Notes under the pieces: model-generated | Database searches by the model: none | Told to the model about the DNA's origin: nothing | What the model saw: the letters and a program-made list of their open reading frames with translations, nothing else | Shown: positions 45,481-55,227 of the stretch, in pieces | Position numbering within the stretch: position 1 is the first letter of the stretch | Layout of the letters: each line of letters begins with the position of its first letter | Translations under genes and position numbers: made by a program | Assembly (NCBI RefSeq): GCF_029350945.1 | Contig: NZ_JARKMS010000002.1 | Coordinates: 701,376 to 765,375, forward strand | Source: Maribacter huludaoensis | Lineage (GTDB): Bacteria; Bacteroidota; Bacteroidia; Flavobacteriales; Flavobacteriaceae | Length of the DNA stretch: 64,000 nucleotides | Direction: 5' to 3'

Positions 45481-46863
45481 ATGAAGAGTATGAAAACCAA
45501 CGTAACCGCAGTATTTGATATAGGAAAGACCAATAAAAAGTTTTTTCTATTTGACGAAGATTATCAGGAAATCTATCGAGAATATACTCGATTTGAGCCT
45601 ATTGAAGATGAAGACGGTCATCCGACGGAAGATTTACATTCGTTACAGATATGGTTAAAAGAGGTTTTTGATAGAATTCTTAATGCTAAGGAACATAATA
45701 TAACGGCCATAAATTTTTCTACTTACGGTGCCAGTTTTGTACACCTAGATGAAAACGGAAAAGTACTTACCCCTTTGTATAATTATACAAAACCAATGGA
45801 TGAAAAGGTTTTGAATGATTTTTATGAAAAGTATGGTCCTAAAAATGAATTTGTAAAAGCTACAGGTTCTTCTGATTCGGGTATGTTGAATTCAGGCATG
45901 CAGTTGTTTTGGATAAAACACACGAAACCGGAAATCTATGAGAAAATTGCATTTTCATTACATCTACCCCAATACTTAAGTTATGTTTTTACGGGTATTC
46001 CGTTAAGTGAATACACCAGTATTGGTTGTCATACAGGCTTGTGGAACTATGCAGATAAAGATTACCATTCTTGGGTTTATAAAGAAGGTATAGATCGTAT
46101 ACTGCCCCCAATTGTTTCTACTGAGACAAGTATTAATATGAATTATAATGGTAAACGCATTAAAATAGGCGTAGGTATTCATGATAGTTCTGCGGCATTG
46201 CTACCCTATGTAAGAAGTATTAAGCAAAAATTTATCTTGGTTTCTACCGGAACATGGAGTATTGCCTTAAACCCTTTTTCTCAAAAGCACTTAACAGAAA
46301 AAGATATAGAAAAGAATTGTATTAATTACATGAGAATTAACGGCAAACCAGCGAAAGCAAGCCGTATATTTTTGGGTAATGAATATAGTTTGCAAGTAAA
46401 AAAATTGACCCAGTATTTTAATGTGCCCAATGATTATCATAAATCGGTCGCTTTTAGTTATGATACGTTTTTTGCAATAATGAAAGATTTTAATTATTGC
46501 TTTAAATGGGAAAGTATTGCTGATAAAAATATGCCGGCAGAAACAAAATTCAATTTTGATCAATTTGAGCATGCCTACCATCAACTAATGGTTGAGTTGG
46601 TTTTATTACAGGTAGATAGCATAAAAACTGCGGCTGGTAATGATGATATAGAGAAATTATATATAGATGGCGGTTTTAGTGATAATGATGTCTATATAAA
46701 GTTGGTATCCCATTACCTAAGAAATATGGAATTACGTACCACAGATTCATCATTAGGTTCGGCTTTGGGTGCCGCCATTGCTATATCTGACACGAAGCTT
46801 AATTCAAAATTCTTAAAAAAGAACTACGCGTTGAAAAAACACGTTCCCTTTATTATCAAATAA
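45481..46863 (+). CDS. FGGY-family kinase, probable L-rhamnulokinase
   Basis: The 460-residue kinase has both ASKHA lobes: the N-terminal phosphate loop VFDIGKTNKKFFLFD, then IGVGIHDSSAALLPY with the catalytic Asp, FILVSTGTWSIALNP and the adenosine-binding LYIDGGFSDNDVYIKLVSHYL. The operon position between rhamnose isomerase and lactate dehydrogenase implies L-rhamnulose as substrate. It is not close to E. coli RhaB in its loops and belongs to the divergent FGGY group found with RhaI. A second ATG lies 9 bases in. Confidence 0.9.
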   Translation: MKSMKTNVTAVFDIGKTNKKFFLFDEDYQEIYREYTRFEPIEDEDGHPTEDLHSLQIWLKEVFDRILNAKEHNITAINFSTYGASFVHLDENGKVLTPLYNYTKPMDEKVLNDFYEKYGPKNEFVKATGSSDSGMLNSGMQLFWIKHTKPEIYEKIAFSLHLPQYLSYVFTGIPLSEYTSIGCHTGLWNYADKDYHSWVYKEGIDRILPPIVSTETSINMNYNGKRIKIGVGIHDSSAALLPYVRSIKQKFILVSTGTWSIALNPFSQKHLTEKDIEKNCINYMRINGKPAKASRIFLGNEYSLQVKKLTQYFNVPNDYHKSVAFSYDTFFAIMKDFNYCFKWESIADKNMPAETKFNFDQFEHAYHQLMVELVLLQVDSIKTAAGNDDIEKLYIDGGFSDNDVYIKLVSHYLRNMELRTTDSSLGSALGAAIAISDTKLNSKFLKKNYALKKHVPFIIK

Positions 46864-46873
46864 GTAGAATTAT

Positions 46874-48022
46874 ATGTCAAAGGAATTCAATTCAGATTAT
46901 CCATCTGTAGACGATTTACGAAATAAAGCAATGAGGAGAATTCCAAAGTTCGCTTTTGAGTATTTGGATGGTGGTTGTAACGAAGATGTTAGTATATCTA
47001 GAAATACTTCAGAAATACGGGAGGTTCAACTACAGCCCCGTTATCTAAGAAATCATGGTACAAGCTCCATTAAAACTAAAGTTATGGGAATGGAGTTCGA
47101 TGCCCCTTTTGGCATAGCACCGGTAGGTTTACAGGGGTTAATGTGGCCAAATACACCTGCAATTTTGGCAAAGTCCGCCTTTAAGCATAATATACCTTTT
47201 ATACTTAGTACGGTAACTACTATGGATATTGAAAAGGCAAGTGAACTTACAGAAGGTAATGCTTGGTTTCAATTATATAATCCTGTAGACGATGCTATTC
47301 GCGATGATATTATTGACAGGGCCGAAGCAGCAGGTTGTCCTGTATTGGTGTTACTTTGTGATGTTCCCACCTTTGGTTACCGACCTAGGGATTTCAAAAA
47401 TGGACTGGCACTACCACCTAAAATGACTGCAGCGAACATTATGCAGATTTTGGGCAACCCTACATGGGCATTGAATACACTTAAGTATGGCCAACCCTCT
47501 TTTGAAACTTTAAAACCTTATACTCCAGAAGGACTTAATTTAAAACAATTGGGTGCCTTTATGGACAAAACATTTTCCGGTAGGCTAAATGAGGAGAAAA
47601 TAAAGCCGATAAGGGATAAATGGAAGGGTAAATTGGTATTGAAGGGAGTAGCTTCGGAACAAGATACACAAGATGCAATACGCATGGGGTTTGATGGCGT
47701 TATCGTTTCCAACCACGGTGGAAGACAATTAGATGCAGCTCAATCAACCATAAACTCGCTACAGGAAATTGCTGCAAAATACAGTGATCAAATTGAAGTT
47801 ATGATGGATAGTGGTCTACGGTCAGGTCCTGATATTGCTAGAGCCATGGCAAGTGGTGCAAAATTTACTTTCATGGGACGTTCCTTCGTTTATGGAACTG
47901 GAGCCCTTGGGAATAAAGGAGGCGATCACACCATTAGTATGTTGAAAATACAGTTTAAGCAGGTAATGGATCAGCTTTGTTGCGATCGTGTCGAAGATTT
48001 GCCAAACCACCTAATTAAATAA
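46874..48022 (+). CDS. lldD: FMN-dependent alpha-hydroxyacid dehydrogenase, probable L-lactate dehydrogenase
   Basis: The 382-residue TIM-barrel flavoprotein has the N-terminal SVDDLRNKAMRRIPKFAFEYLDGG, the FMN-binding GIAPVGLQGLMWP and the active-site segment VIVSNHGGRQLDAAQST with the catalytic His, followed by MMDSGLRSGPDIARAMASGA. It would oxidise the L-lactate released from rhamnose to pyruvate with electrons to quinone. It lies 10 bases after the kinase and 14 before the permease. Confidence 0.92.
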   Translation: MSKEFNSDYPSVDDLRNKAMRRIPKFAFEYLDGGCNEDVSISRNTSEIREVQLQPRYLRNHGTSSIKTKVMGMEFDAPFGIAPVGLQGLMWPNTPAILAKSAFKHNIPFILSTVTTMDIEKASELTEGNAWFQLYNPVDDAIRDDIIDRAEAAGCPVLVLLCDVPTFGYRPRDFKNGLALPPKMTAANIMQILGNPTWALNTLKYGQPSFETLKPYTPEGLNLKQLGAFMDKTFSGRLNEEKIKPIRDKWKGKLVLKGVASEQDTQDAIRMGFDGVIVSNHGGRQLDAAQSTINSLQEIAAKYSDQIEVMMDSGLRSGPDIARAMASGAKFTFMGRSFVYGTGALGNKGGDHTISMLKIQFKQVMDQLCCDRVEDLPNHLIK

Positions 48023-48036
48023 AAATAACCAAAATT

Positions 48037-49449
48037 ATGAGCCAAAACCATCACGAAGAAGATATTGTTGAAGAAATTGCTGGCGGTGAATTTGAAAGAG
48101 AACCGGTTCCCCAATCTAAATTAAAAAGCTGGAAAAGCTTTCTTGGCATGTACGCGGGCGAACATGCTGCAGGTACAGAATTTGTTATTGGTCCCCTGTT
48201 TTTAACAACGGGCGTTAGTGCTTTTGATTTGATTGTAGGGTTATTATTGGGCAATTTAATGGCAGTATTAAGCTGGCGTTTTCTAACATCGGAAATCGCG
48301 GTTAAAAGAAGACTTACCCTTTATTATCAATTGGAAAAAATTTGCGGTAAAAAACTGGTCATCGGTTATAATTTGGCCAACGGTATTTTGTTCTGTTTTT
48401 TGGCGGGTGCAATGATTACCGTTTCGGCTACTGCCGTAGGTATACCTTTTAATATGGAGATGCCAAAATTGACAGATACTTTGCCTAATGGTCCTACTTG
48501 GATAATTATAGTACTGGTTATCGGTGCCGTTATTTCATTAATAGCATCTAAGGGTTATGATACCGTTTCCAAAGCGGCTAACTGGATGTCTCCAATTATC
48601 GTTCTGGCATTTGTAGCTTGCGGTATTGTTGCATTACAACAATTGGGTGTTGGTAGTTTTGAAGATTTTTGGAATATTTGGGGTGATGGTGGTGAGCCAT
48701 TTCCGGGTCAAGTTAAGTATACTTTTTGGCATGTTTTCTTTTGGTCCTGGTTTGCAAATGGGGCCATGCATATAGGTATGTCAGATCTTTCCGTTTTTCG
48801 TTTTGCAAAAAAAGCAAGTTCAGGGTGGACAACTGCCGCAGGTATGTATGTGGGGCATTATATGGCGTGGATAGCAGCGGCTTTGTTATATGCCGTTTAC
48901 GTACAATCACCTGAAGCTCAAGCATTATTGAGCCAAGGTCAGGCTCCTAATGTTGCTCCGGGTCCTTTGGCTTACAACGCAATCGGGGTATTCGGTATCC
49001 TTGCTGTAGTATTGGCAGGTTGGACAACCGCTAATCCTACAATATATAGAGCTGGCCTTGCATTTCAAGCGATCATGCCTAAGACGTCTACATTCTGGGT
49101 AACCATTTTGGCAGGTTCTATTGCTACGGTTGCTGGTCTTTTTCCGGCATTTGCCATGAAATTACTGGATTTTGTAGCACTGTATGGTTTTATTTTAGCT
49201 CCTGTAGGTGCGGTAATCGTATTTGAACATTTCTTTCATAAACAAGTAGGTATCGTAAAGAATTACGCAGAAGTATCCGGAGAAAAGTTTAGCAAATCGG
49301 TACTATTGGCATGGGGTATAAGTTTTGGTCTTTTTTATTTTATATCTATTCAATTTGAAGTTTTCTTGTCCTTTGTTACTTTACCTGCATGGTTACTGTG
49401 CGGCGTATTGTTTTTAATATTCAGTAAAAAGTTTCAAAAGAAATTTTAA
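48037..49449 (+). CDS. NCS1-like (purine-cytosine permease family) transporter, candidate rhamnose or lactate carrier
   Basis: The 470-residue protein has about 12 membrane helices and looks like the nucleobase-cation-symport-1 group of the APC superfamily (FLGMYAGEHAAGTEFVIGPLFL; ASKGYDTVSKAANWMSPIIVL; VLAGWTTANPTIYRAGLAFQ). No nucleobase gene is nearby; it is the last gene of the rhamnose operon. That context suggests transport of L-rhamnose or L-lactate, which would be unusual for NCS1. The N-terminus is acidic and cytoplasmic. Substrate needs testing. Confidence 0.82.
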   Translation: MSQNHHEEDIVEEIAGGEFEREPVPQSKLKSWKSFLGMYAGEHAAGTEFVIGPLFLTTGVSAFDLIVGLLLGNLMAVLSWRFLTSEIAVKRRLTLYYQLEKICGKKLVIGYNLANGILFCFLAGAMITVSATAVGIPFNMEMPKLTDTLPNGPTWIIIVLVIGAVISLIASKGYDTVSKAANWMSPIIVLAFVACGIVALQQLGVGSFEDFWNIWGDGGEPFPGQVKYTFWHVFFWSWFANGAMHIGMSDLSVFRFAKKASSGWTTAAGMYVGHYMAWIAAALLYAVYVQSPEAQALLSQGQAPNVAPGPLAYNAIGVFGILAVVLAGWTTANPTIYRAGLAFQAIMPKTSTFWVTILAGSIATVAGLFPAFAMKLLDFVALYGFILAPVGAVIVFEHFFHKQVGIVKNYAEVSGEKFSKSVLLAWGISFGLFYFISIQFEVFLSFVTLPAWLLCGVLFLIFSKKFQKKF

Positions 49450-49550
49450 CTATATAGCGTATACTACTTTATTAAGTACTATTGCTATCGTAAAGCCAGA
49501 CCAAATCTAGTACATTTTATTAGTTTTATTATTTAAATGTATATGTCGTT

Positions 49551-50525
49551 ATGAAGGTTATTAGGTGGGGTATTATTGGTTGTGGAGATGTTGCTGAAGT
49601 AAAAAGCGGACCAGCTTTTAATAGAATTAAAAATTCAGAATTAATTGGTGTCATGCGTCGTAACCGGGCAAAAGTGGAAGATTTTGCCAAAAGGCATAAT
49701 GTACCCTACTGGACAGATAATGCCGATGATTTATTAAACCATAAGGATATTAATTCTATATATGTTGCAACTCCGCCCTCAACTCATTTACGGTACGCTT
49801 TAAAAGCTTTGTCCCTAGATAAAAATGTATATCTAGAAAAGCCAATGACTTTGACTTCTGTGGAAGCTGAGATGATCGGTGAGGCGGTAAAACAATCAAA
49901 AGGAAAACTAAGTGTAGCGCATTATAGAAGAAAATTACCGGCTTTTGTAAAGGTTAAAGAATTAATTGATGCTAACAGTATTGGTGAAATTTTAGTTGTA
50001 GATATACAAATTCTTCAGCCTAAAAAATCTAAAATAGTTTCCCAATCAGAAGAAAATTGGCGTTTGGATCCCAAGGTTTCTGGTGGCGGATTATTTTATG
50101 ACTTAGCACCGCACCAAATTGATTTAATGTATCATTATTTTGGTACTTTTAAAAGCATAGCAGGGTTCTCTACTTCAGTTACAAATGAGATGATAGAAGA
50201 TACGGTAAACGGCATAATAGAGTTTAATAACGGTGTTCAATTTAGAGGGGTTTGGAATTTTAACGGATCAGAAGTTAATAATAAAGAAGAATGTATAATA
50301 TATGGTACAAACGGTAATATAAATTTTTCTTTCTATGGTGAATGTGTGGTTTTAAAAACTAAAAATAGAAATGATGTTTTAAAATTTAGCAACCCTAAAC
50401 ATATTCAAGAACCTATGATTGCATCTGTGGTATCTTATTTTAATGGGGAATCTGAAAATCCTTGTTCTGTAAAGGAGGGGATTATAGTAATGAAAGCTTT
50501 AGAGAAATTAAGTGGGCGTCAGTAA
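49551..50525 (+). CDS. cytoplasmic Gfo/Idh/MocA-family oxidoreductase
   Basis: The 324-residue enzyme has the Rossmann motif (VIRWGIIGCGDVAEVKSGPAF), the EKP motif (NVYLEKPMTL) and the C-terminal catalytic domain (HYRRKLPAFVKVKELI, GGGLFYDLAPHQIDLMYHYFG with the catalytic His). It has no signal, unlike the Tat-exported homologue at 31383. It sits 101 bases after the permease gene on the same strand and is convergent with the GMC gene. It may oxidise a sugar or sugar acid. Confidence 0.9.
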   Translation: MKVIRWGIIGCGDVAEVKSGPAFNRIKNSELIGVMRRNRAKVEDFAKRHNVPYWTDNADDLLNHKDINSIYVATPPSTHLRYALKALSLDKNVYLEKPMTLTSVEAEMIGEAVKQSKGKLSVAHYRRKLPAFVKVKELIDANSIGEILVVDIQILQPKKSKIVSQSEENWRLDPKVSGGGLFYDLAPHQIDLMYHYFGTFKSIAGFSTSVTNEMIEDTVNGIIEFNNGVQFRGVWNFNGSEVNNKEECIIYGTNGNINFSFYGECVVLKTKNRNDVLKFSNPKHIQEPMIASVVSYFNGESENPCSVKEGIIVMKALEKLSGRQ

Positions 50526-50568
50526 ATGATTTACCGATCACTTACCGACTTTGCCCAAAATTTAGCTA

Positions 50569-52269
50569 TTAAATATTACGTTTTTTCAATTCTTCCACAG
50601 CATGGTTTGCGGCTCTCGCTGTAAGGGCCATATATGTTAATGACGGATTTTGATTTGCAGAAGAGGTCATACAAGCACCATCTGTAACATAAACGTTAGA
50701 AACCTCGTGTAGTTGATTATGTTTGTTCAAAACCGATGTTTTAGGGTTATGTCCCATTCTAGCAGTTCCCATTTCGTGAATGCCACCGCCCATGTGAGAT
50801 TTTCTTTTGTTGGCCCTTACATCTTTAAAACCAGATTTTTCCAGCATTTCTTGTGCTTGAATGATCCAGTCTTTTTTCATTAACCTTTCATTTTCCTTAA
50901 ACTCGGCATCGAATACAATAGTGGGTAAACCGTATTGATCTAGTTTGTCATAGTTTAGCCACATGTGATTTTCATGGTAGGGCAGTACTTCTCCAAACCC
51001 ACCTAGATTTATTCTCCATCCGCCAGGTTTTAACATCTCTGCTTTATATTCTGCTCCGTATTGGTACTCCGGTATTACCGTACTATAATCACTGCGGCCG
51101 GCACTACCTTGATATCCATAACCTCTAATGAAGTCTTTTGTACTTGATTTTGAATCTATATTTCTAAATCTGGGTATATAAAAACCATTAGGTCTTCTTC
51201 CTTTGTAATATTTGTCATCATAACCATCAATTTTTGCCGATGCACCACCGCCTAACTGATGGTCCATAATATTGTGGCCAAGTTCGCCACTTGCGTTACC
51301 CATACCGTTTGGAAAAGCGTCTGATTTAGATTGCATTAATATTGCTGTAGATGCCATTGATGAAGCACAAAGAAAAATGACTTTTGCCTTGAATTCTATA
51401 ACCTCTTTGGTCATTCTATCTATTACACGAACACCGGTTGCTTTCTTTTTGTTTTTATCGTACAAAACTTCCGTTACGATAGAATTTGGTCTCAAGGTCA
51501 TATTTCCAGTGGCTTCGGCCATTGGTATGGTTGAAGAATTGGAACTAAAATATGCACCATATGGGCAACCACGTTTACACCTATTTCTGTTTTGGCAGGT
51601 TCCTCTACCGGCACCGGGTTTTGAACCTTCGGTTATATGGGCCACCCTTCCAATGGTAAGCACTCTATTGTCATAATTTTTTTCAATACCATTTTTAAAA
51701 TGCTCTTCAACACAATTCAATTCCATTGGTTTCAAAAAAACACTATCTGGTAAATGTGGTAGACCCAGTGATTCTCCACTTACACCAACGTGTTTTTCTA
51801 CGTAGGTATACCATGGCTCAATATCTTTATAGCGAATAGGCCAATCAACACCTACGCCATCTTTGGCATTCGCTTCAAAATCTAAATCTGACCAACGATA
51901 TGTTTGTTTGCCCCATATTAAAGAACGTCCACCAACTTGAGTACCTCTAATCCAATCAAAGCGTTTGGCTTCGTCATAATCATACACTGAGTCATCATTA
52001 AAAAAATGCCTCGTGAACTCGTCTATTTTCCAACGTGACTGTTTTGGGTATTTTGCTTTTATTTCAGAAGAAAGTGTGCCTGCATTTGGTACATCCCAAG
52101 GGTCTAAGTGCATATGCGGGTAGTCAATTACATGATTGACCATTCTACCACGTTCAAGCACAAGTGTCTTTAGACCTTTTTCACATAATTCTTTTGCTGC
52201 CCAACCGCCACTAATACCAGTACCTACAACTATGGCATCATAGGTTTCGTCCATTATATTTTTTGACAT
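50569..52269 (-). CDS. GMC-family FAD oxidoreductase
   Basis: The 566-residue flavoenzyme has the ADP-binding loop AIVVGTGISGGWAAKELCEKG, the GMC segment GTQVGGRSLIWGKQTYRW, the cysteine-rich GTCQNRNRCKRGCPYGAYFSS and the C-terminal active site HEMGTARMGHNP (His) with SANQNPSLTYMALTARA (Asn). Homologues in Bacteroidota oxidise sugar hydroxyls and usually accompany a Tat-carrying gluconate-dehydrogenase subunit 3. That partner is not seen here. No export signal is visible. Site C stands 50 bases before the start. Confidence 0.92.
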   Translation of the reverse strand: MSKNIMDETYDAIVVGTGISGGWAAKELCEKGLKTLVLERGRMVNHVIDYPHMHLDPWDVPNAGTLSSEIKAKYPKQSRWKIDEFTRHFFNDDSVYDYDEAKRFDWIRGTQVGGRSLIWGKQTYRWSDLDFEANAKDGVGVDWPIRYKDIEPWYTYVEKHVGVSGESLGLPHLPDSVFLKPMELNCVEEHFKNGIEKNYDNRVLTIGRVAHITEGSKPGAGRGTCQNRNRCKRGCPYGAYFSSNSSTIPMAEATGNMTLRPNSIVTEVLYDKNKKKATGVRVIDRMTKEVIEFKAKVIFLCASSMASTAILMQSKSDAFPNGMGNASGELGHNIMDHQLGGGASAKIDGYDDKYYKGRRPNGFYIPRFRNIDSKSSTKDFIRGYGYQGSAGRSDYSTVIPEYQYGAEYKAEMLKPGGWRINLGGFGEVLPYHENHMWLNYDKLDQYGLPTIVFDAEFKENERLMKKDWIIQAQEMLEKSGFKDVRANKRKSHMGGGIHEMGTARMGHNPKTSVLNKHNQLHEVSNVYVTDGACMTSSANQNPSLTYMALTARAANHAVEELKKRNI

Positions 52270-52318
52270 TATAAATTTTTAGGGTTTATTCTAAAATTAC
52301 AGTTTTGTAGTAAAGGTA

Positions 52319-52338
52319 GTGTCCTGTACTATACGGCA
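52319..52338 (-). promoter_or_regulatory. candidate GntR operator, site C (GMC gene)
   Basis: Read toward the gene the site is TGCCGTATAGTACAGGACAC. It shares the core GTATAGTACAGGA with site B (15 of 20 overall) and begins 50 bases upstream of the GMC start. Confidence 0.5.
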
Positions 52339-52371
52339 AACCTTAAAAGTATAGGTAAATTGGCTTTAGAA

Positions 52372-53553
52372 TTATTGTTGTACGGTTACTTTTAATGGGT
52401 TTTTTAGTCTTTCCGCAAACATGTTCAAATATCCGTTCCATTCTTTCTGCGACTTAAATTGATTACTTTTTTTCCAGCCAAAACCTGCATAGTATAAAGC
52501 CATATTTTCAGTTACCTTAATATTTGCAAATAGATTACTTTCATCTTTTTTATCGGTAATATAATGGTCATAACCGGTCATTTTATAATCAGGTACTACA
52601 ATTGCCGTACCTAACTCAGAATTATCATGTGGTTCCCAATAGCTTACCCAACCATTTTGGTCGTTTACCGCAATTTCTCCATCCTTGTCATGAAGCGTAA
52701 GTCCTGCGGATATAGTATCTGTACCCTTTATCGTAATCTCAAATTTTGACAGATTACTGCCATAATCCAGTGAGATTTTCTTTTCCTCGGAAATCATATT
52801 TCCATTTGCGTCCCAGTTTTCATAAGTTAATACAAAACTTGTTCTTATGGGTCCTGTAGTAATGGTTTTCCACGTGGTGAAGTTTTTAGAGTAATAATAA
52901 GTAGAATCTACTTTTTTTGCTATACCGCCAACACCTCGGCTAACACCAACATGAAAATTATCTAGACCCTCACCATCATCTTTATGGTAACTACCTTCGG
53001 TATTTAGTTCTTTATGGTACCATTTATTGATGATTGGGTAATCTACCCTTTTTAACCAAGCGTCTATACCGCTAGATAGTGTGCCGCCTTTAACGCCATC
53101 TTCTTTCATTTTTTGAGCAACTGGACCATATGTCCTAAAGGCTACCCTATTGTTCTCCCAAGCATAATCATCGGTACGTTCAGGTGCAAATCTTGAATAA
53201 CAAGCAGATATAGTATCTGGCACTTTAATTTTTTCTTTAACAATAACTTCAAAAGTCTTTTTGCTAAGAGGGGGCATTTTGGGCTGAAACAGAAGAATAT
53301 CCATCCTATAATCACCATCGTTATCTACAACTTGCGATATTAATTCCTTCTTCGAATCTAGATCTCTGATTACTATTGTCTGATCTAAATTTTCAATTTT
53401 AAAATTATCCAAATCAACAGAAACAGTTTCAAAAGAACGATTTGTTCCCGAGGTATTTTCAATAACTATTTGTGGGTTGGACAAACCTTCTTCTTTACAG
53501 GAAAAAAGACAAATTAGTAAAGAGGAACTTAGTAATAGGATAGATTTTCTCAT
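52372..53553 (-). CDS. DUF4861 lipoprotein
   Basis: The 393-residue protein has a lipoprotein signal (LLICLFSC, Cys19) and the DUF4861 (PF16153) fold: RNNRVAF-like ENNRVAFRTYGPVAQKM, YHKDDGEGLDNFHVGVSRGVGG, GPIRTSFVLTYENW. This family occurs in PULs for uronate-containing glycans, and its activity is not settled. It is last in the uxuB-uxuA-kduI-kduD operon, 12 bases after kduD, so it probably acts extracytoplasmically on the same material. An enzyme role with the DDGEGLDNFHVG segment as active site is speculation. Confidence 0.85.
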   Translation of the reverse strand: MRKSILLLSSSLLICLFSCKEEGLSNPQIVIENTSGTNRSFETVSVDLDNFKIENLDQTIVIRDLDSKKELISQVVDNDGDYRMDILLFQPKMPPLSKKTFEVIVKEKIKVPDTISACYSRFAPERTDDYAWENNRVAFRTYGPVAQKMKEDGVKGGTLSSGIDAWLKRVDYPIINKWYHKELNTEGSYHKDDGEGLDNFHVGVSRGVGGIAKKVDSTYYYSKNFTTWKTITTGPIRTSFVLTYENWDANGNMISEEKKISLDYGSNLSKFEITIKGTDTISAGLTLHDKDGEIAVNDQNGWVSYWEPHDNSELGTAIVVPDYKMTGYDHYITDKKDESNLFANIKVTENMALYYAGFGWKKSNQFKSQKEWNGYLNMFAERLKNPLKVTVQQ

Positions 53554-53565
53554 AAAACTCTATAT

Positions 53566-54360
53566 TTAATTTTCATTACTTGGTTTACCAATAGTGGCTA
53601 AAATTCCGCCATCAACATAAACTACATGACCATTAACGAAATCACTCGCTTTTGATGCCAGGAATATAGCCGTTCCAGCCAAATCATCAGGGTCTCCCCA
53701 TTTTGCGGCAGGTGTTCTATTAATTATAAACTCGTTAAAAGGGTGCCCATCTACCCGTATGGGCGCAGTTTGTGAAGTGGCAAAATATCCGGGACCAATA
53801 CCATTGGTTTGGATGTTGTGCTTGGCCCATTCCGTAGCCATATTTTGGGTAAGCATTTTTAGGCCTCCTTTTGCGGCTGCATAAGCTCCAACAGTATTAC
53901 GACCAAGCTCGCTCATCATAGAACAGATGTTTATTATTTTACCTTGTTTTCTCAGTATCATACTTTTTACAACATGTTTAGATACTATGAAAGGACTTAC
54001 CAAATCAATATCAATTACTTGTTTAAAATCTGCTACCTCCATTTCTTCTAAAGGAGTACGTTTTATTATACCGGCATTGTTTACTAAAATGTCAATAGGT
54101 CCTAACTGACTTTGAATATCACTTATTGCGTTAATGACTTGAGATTCATCTGCTACATTGAATTTGTAGCCAACCGCATGAATACCTTCACTTTTATAAA
54201 GGGCAACGGCATCATCAATTTTTTGTTGAGATGAATTTCCGTTGACTACAATGATTGCGCCGGCTTTACCTAAACCTTTGGCCATGGCCATTCCTAGTCC
54301 GTGGGTGCTACCGGTTACCAAGGCAATTTTTCCTTTTAAATTAAACAGTTCTATACTCAT
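53566..54360 (-). CDS. kduD: 2-deoxy-D-gluconate 3-dehydrogenase / DKII reductase KduD
   Basis: The 264-residue SDR reduces 2,5-diketo-3-deoxygluconate (DKII) to 2-keto-3-deoxygluconate. Motifs are TGSTHGLGMAMAKGLG, NNAGIIKRTP, CSMMSELG, YAAAKGG and the ending VNGHVVYVDGG. FNLKGKIALVTG is the usual start. It is 11 bases from kduI. The pair handles the unsaturated uronate released by lyase plus GH105 activity. Confidence 0.94.
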   Translation of the reverse strand: MSIELFNLKGKIALVTGSTHGLGMAMAKGLGKAGAIIVVNGNSSQQKIDDAVALYKSEGIHAVGYKFNVADESQVINAISDIQSQLGPIDILVNNAGIIKRTPLEEMEVADFKQVIDIDLVSPFIVSKHVVKSMILRKQGKIINICSMMSELGRNTVGAYAAAKGGLKMLTQNMATEWAKHNIQTNGIGPGYFATSQTAPIRVDGHPFNEFIINRTPAAKWGDPDDLAGTAIFLASKASDFVNGHVVYVDGGILATIGKPSNEN

Positions 54361-54371
54361 ATTTCTATTTT

Positions 54372-55211
54372 CTATCTTAACTCAGTTATTTTAGCAACGT
54401 CCATATCGTTATAATCTAAATTTTCTCCTGCCATACCCCAGATAAAAGTATAGTTGGATGTGCCTGAACCGCAGTGAATTGACCAAGGTGGTGAAATGAC
54501 TGCTTCGTGGTTTTGCATCCAGATATGGCGAGTCTCTTGTGGTTGCCCCATAAAATGACAAACAGATTGTCCTTCTGGTACATCTAAGTAGAAATAAACT
54601 TCCATTCTTCTATCATGAACATGAGCGGGCATGGTATTCCATACACTACCGGTCTTTAACTCTGTCATTCCCATTTGTAGTTGACAAGTGGTTACTACGC
54701 CGCCAATAATCATTTGGCTAACCGTTCTGTGGTTAGCGGTTTCTAAAGAACCAAGTTCAAGTTTATTTGCATCGGCAAGACTAACTTTTTTGGTTGGGTA
54801 TGTAGTATGTGCAGGTGCTGAGTTCAGATAGAATTTAGCTACATTTTTTTTGTCATCGCTCTTAAATGTAACTTCTTTGGCCCCCATACCAATGTAAAGT
54901 GCGTCTTTATGACCCAAACTGTAAACTGTACCATCTACCTCTACTTTACCCGAACTACCTACATTTATGATACCTAGCTCTCTGCGGTCTAAAAAGTATT
55001 TTGATTTTAGCGGATCAATGGCCTCAAGCTTTAGCGGTTCAACAGGTACTGCAGATCCTGCAATATACCTATCGTAGTGGGTATAGGTAAGATTGATTTT
55101 GCCTTCTTGCATTAAATTGTTGATTAAAAACTCTTCGCGTAATTCAGTAGTGTCATATTGTTTTACAGCTTCAGGACTAGAAGCATATCTAGTTTCGTAT
55201 GATATTGACAT
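54372..55211 (-). CDS. kduI: 5-keto-4-deoxyuronate isomerase KduI
   Basis: The 279-residue double cupin isomerises 4-deoxy-5-ketouronate (DKI), the open form of 4,5-unsaturated uronate, to DKII. Family features are SPEAVKQYDTTELREEFL, YFLDRRELGIINVG, the zinc ligands of MPAHVHDRRMEVYFY and SPPWSIHCGSGTSNYTFIWGMAGEN. Length is standard (about 280). It lies between uxuA copy 2 and kduD. Confidence 0.97.
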   Translation of the reverse strand: MSISYETRYASSPEAVKQYDTTELREEFLINNLMQEGKINLTYTHYDRYIAGSAVPVEPLKLEAIDPLKSKYFLDRRELGIINVGSSGKVEVDGTVYSLGHKDALYIGMGAKEVTFKSDDKKNVAKFYLNSAPAHTTYPTKKVSLADANKLELGSLETANHRTVSQMIIGGVVTTCQLQMGMTELKTGSVWNTMPAHVHDRRMEVYFYLDVPEGQSVCHFMGQPQETRHIWMQNHEAVISPPWSIHCGSGTSNYTFIWGMAGENLDYNDMDVAKITELR

Positions 55212-55227
55212 TTTTATTGTTTTAATA

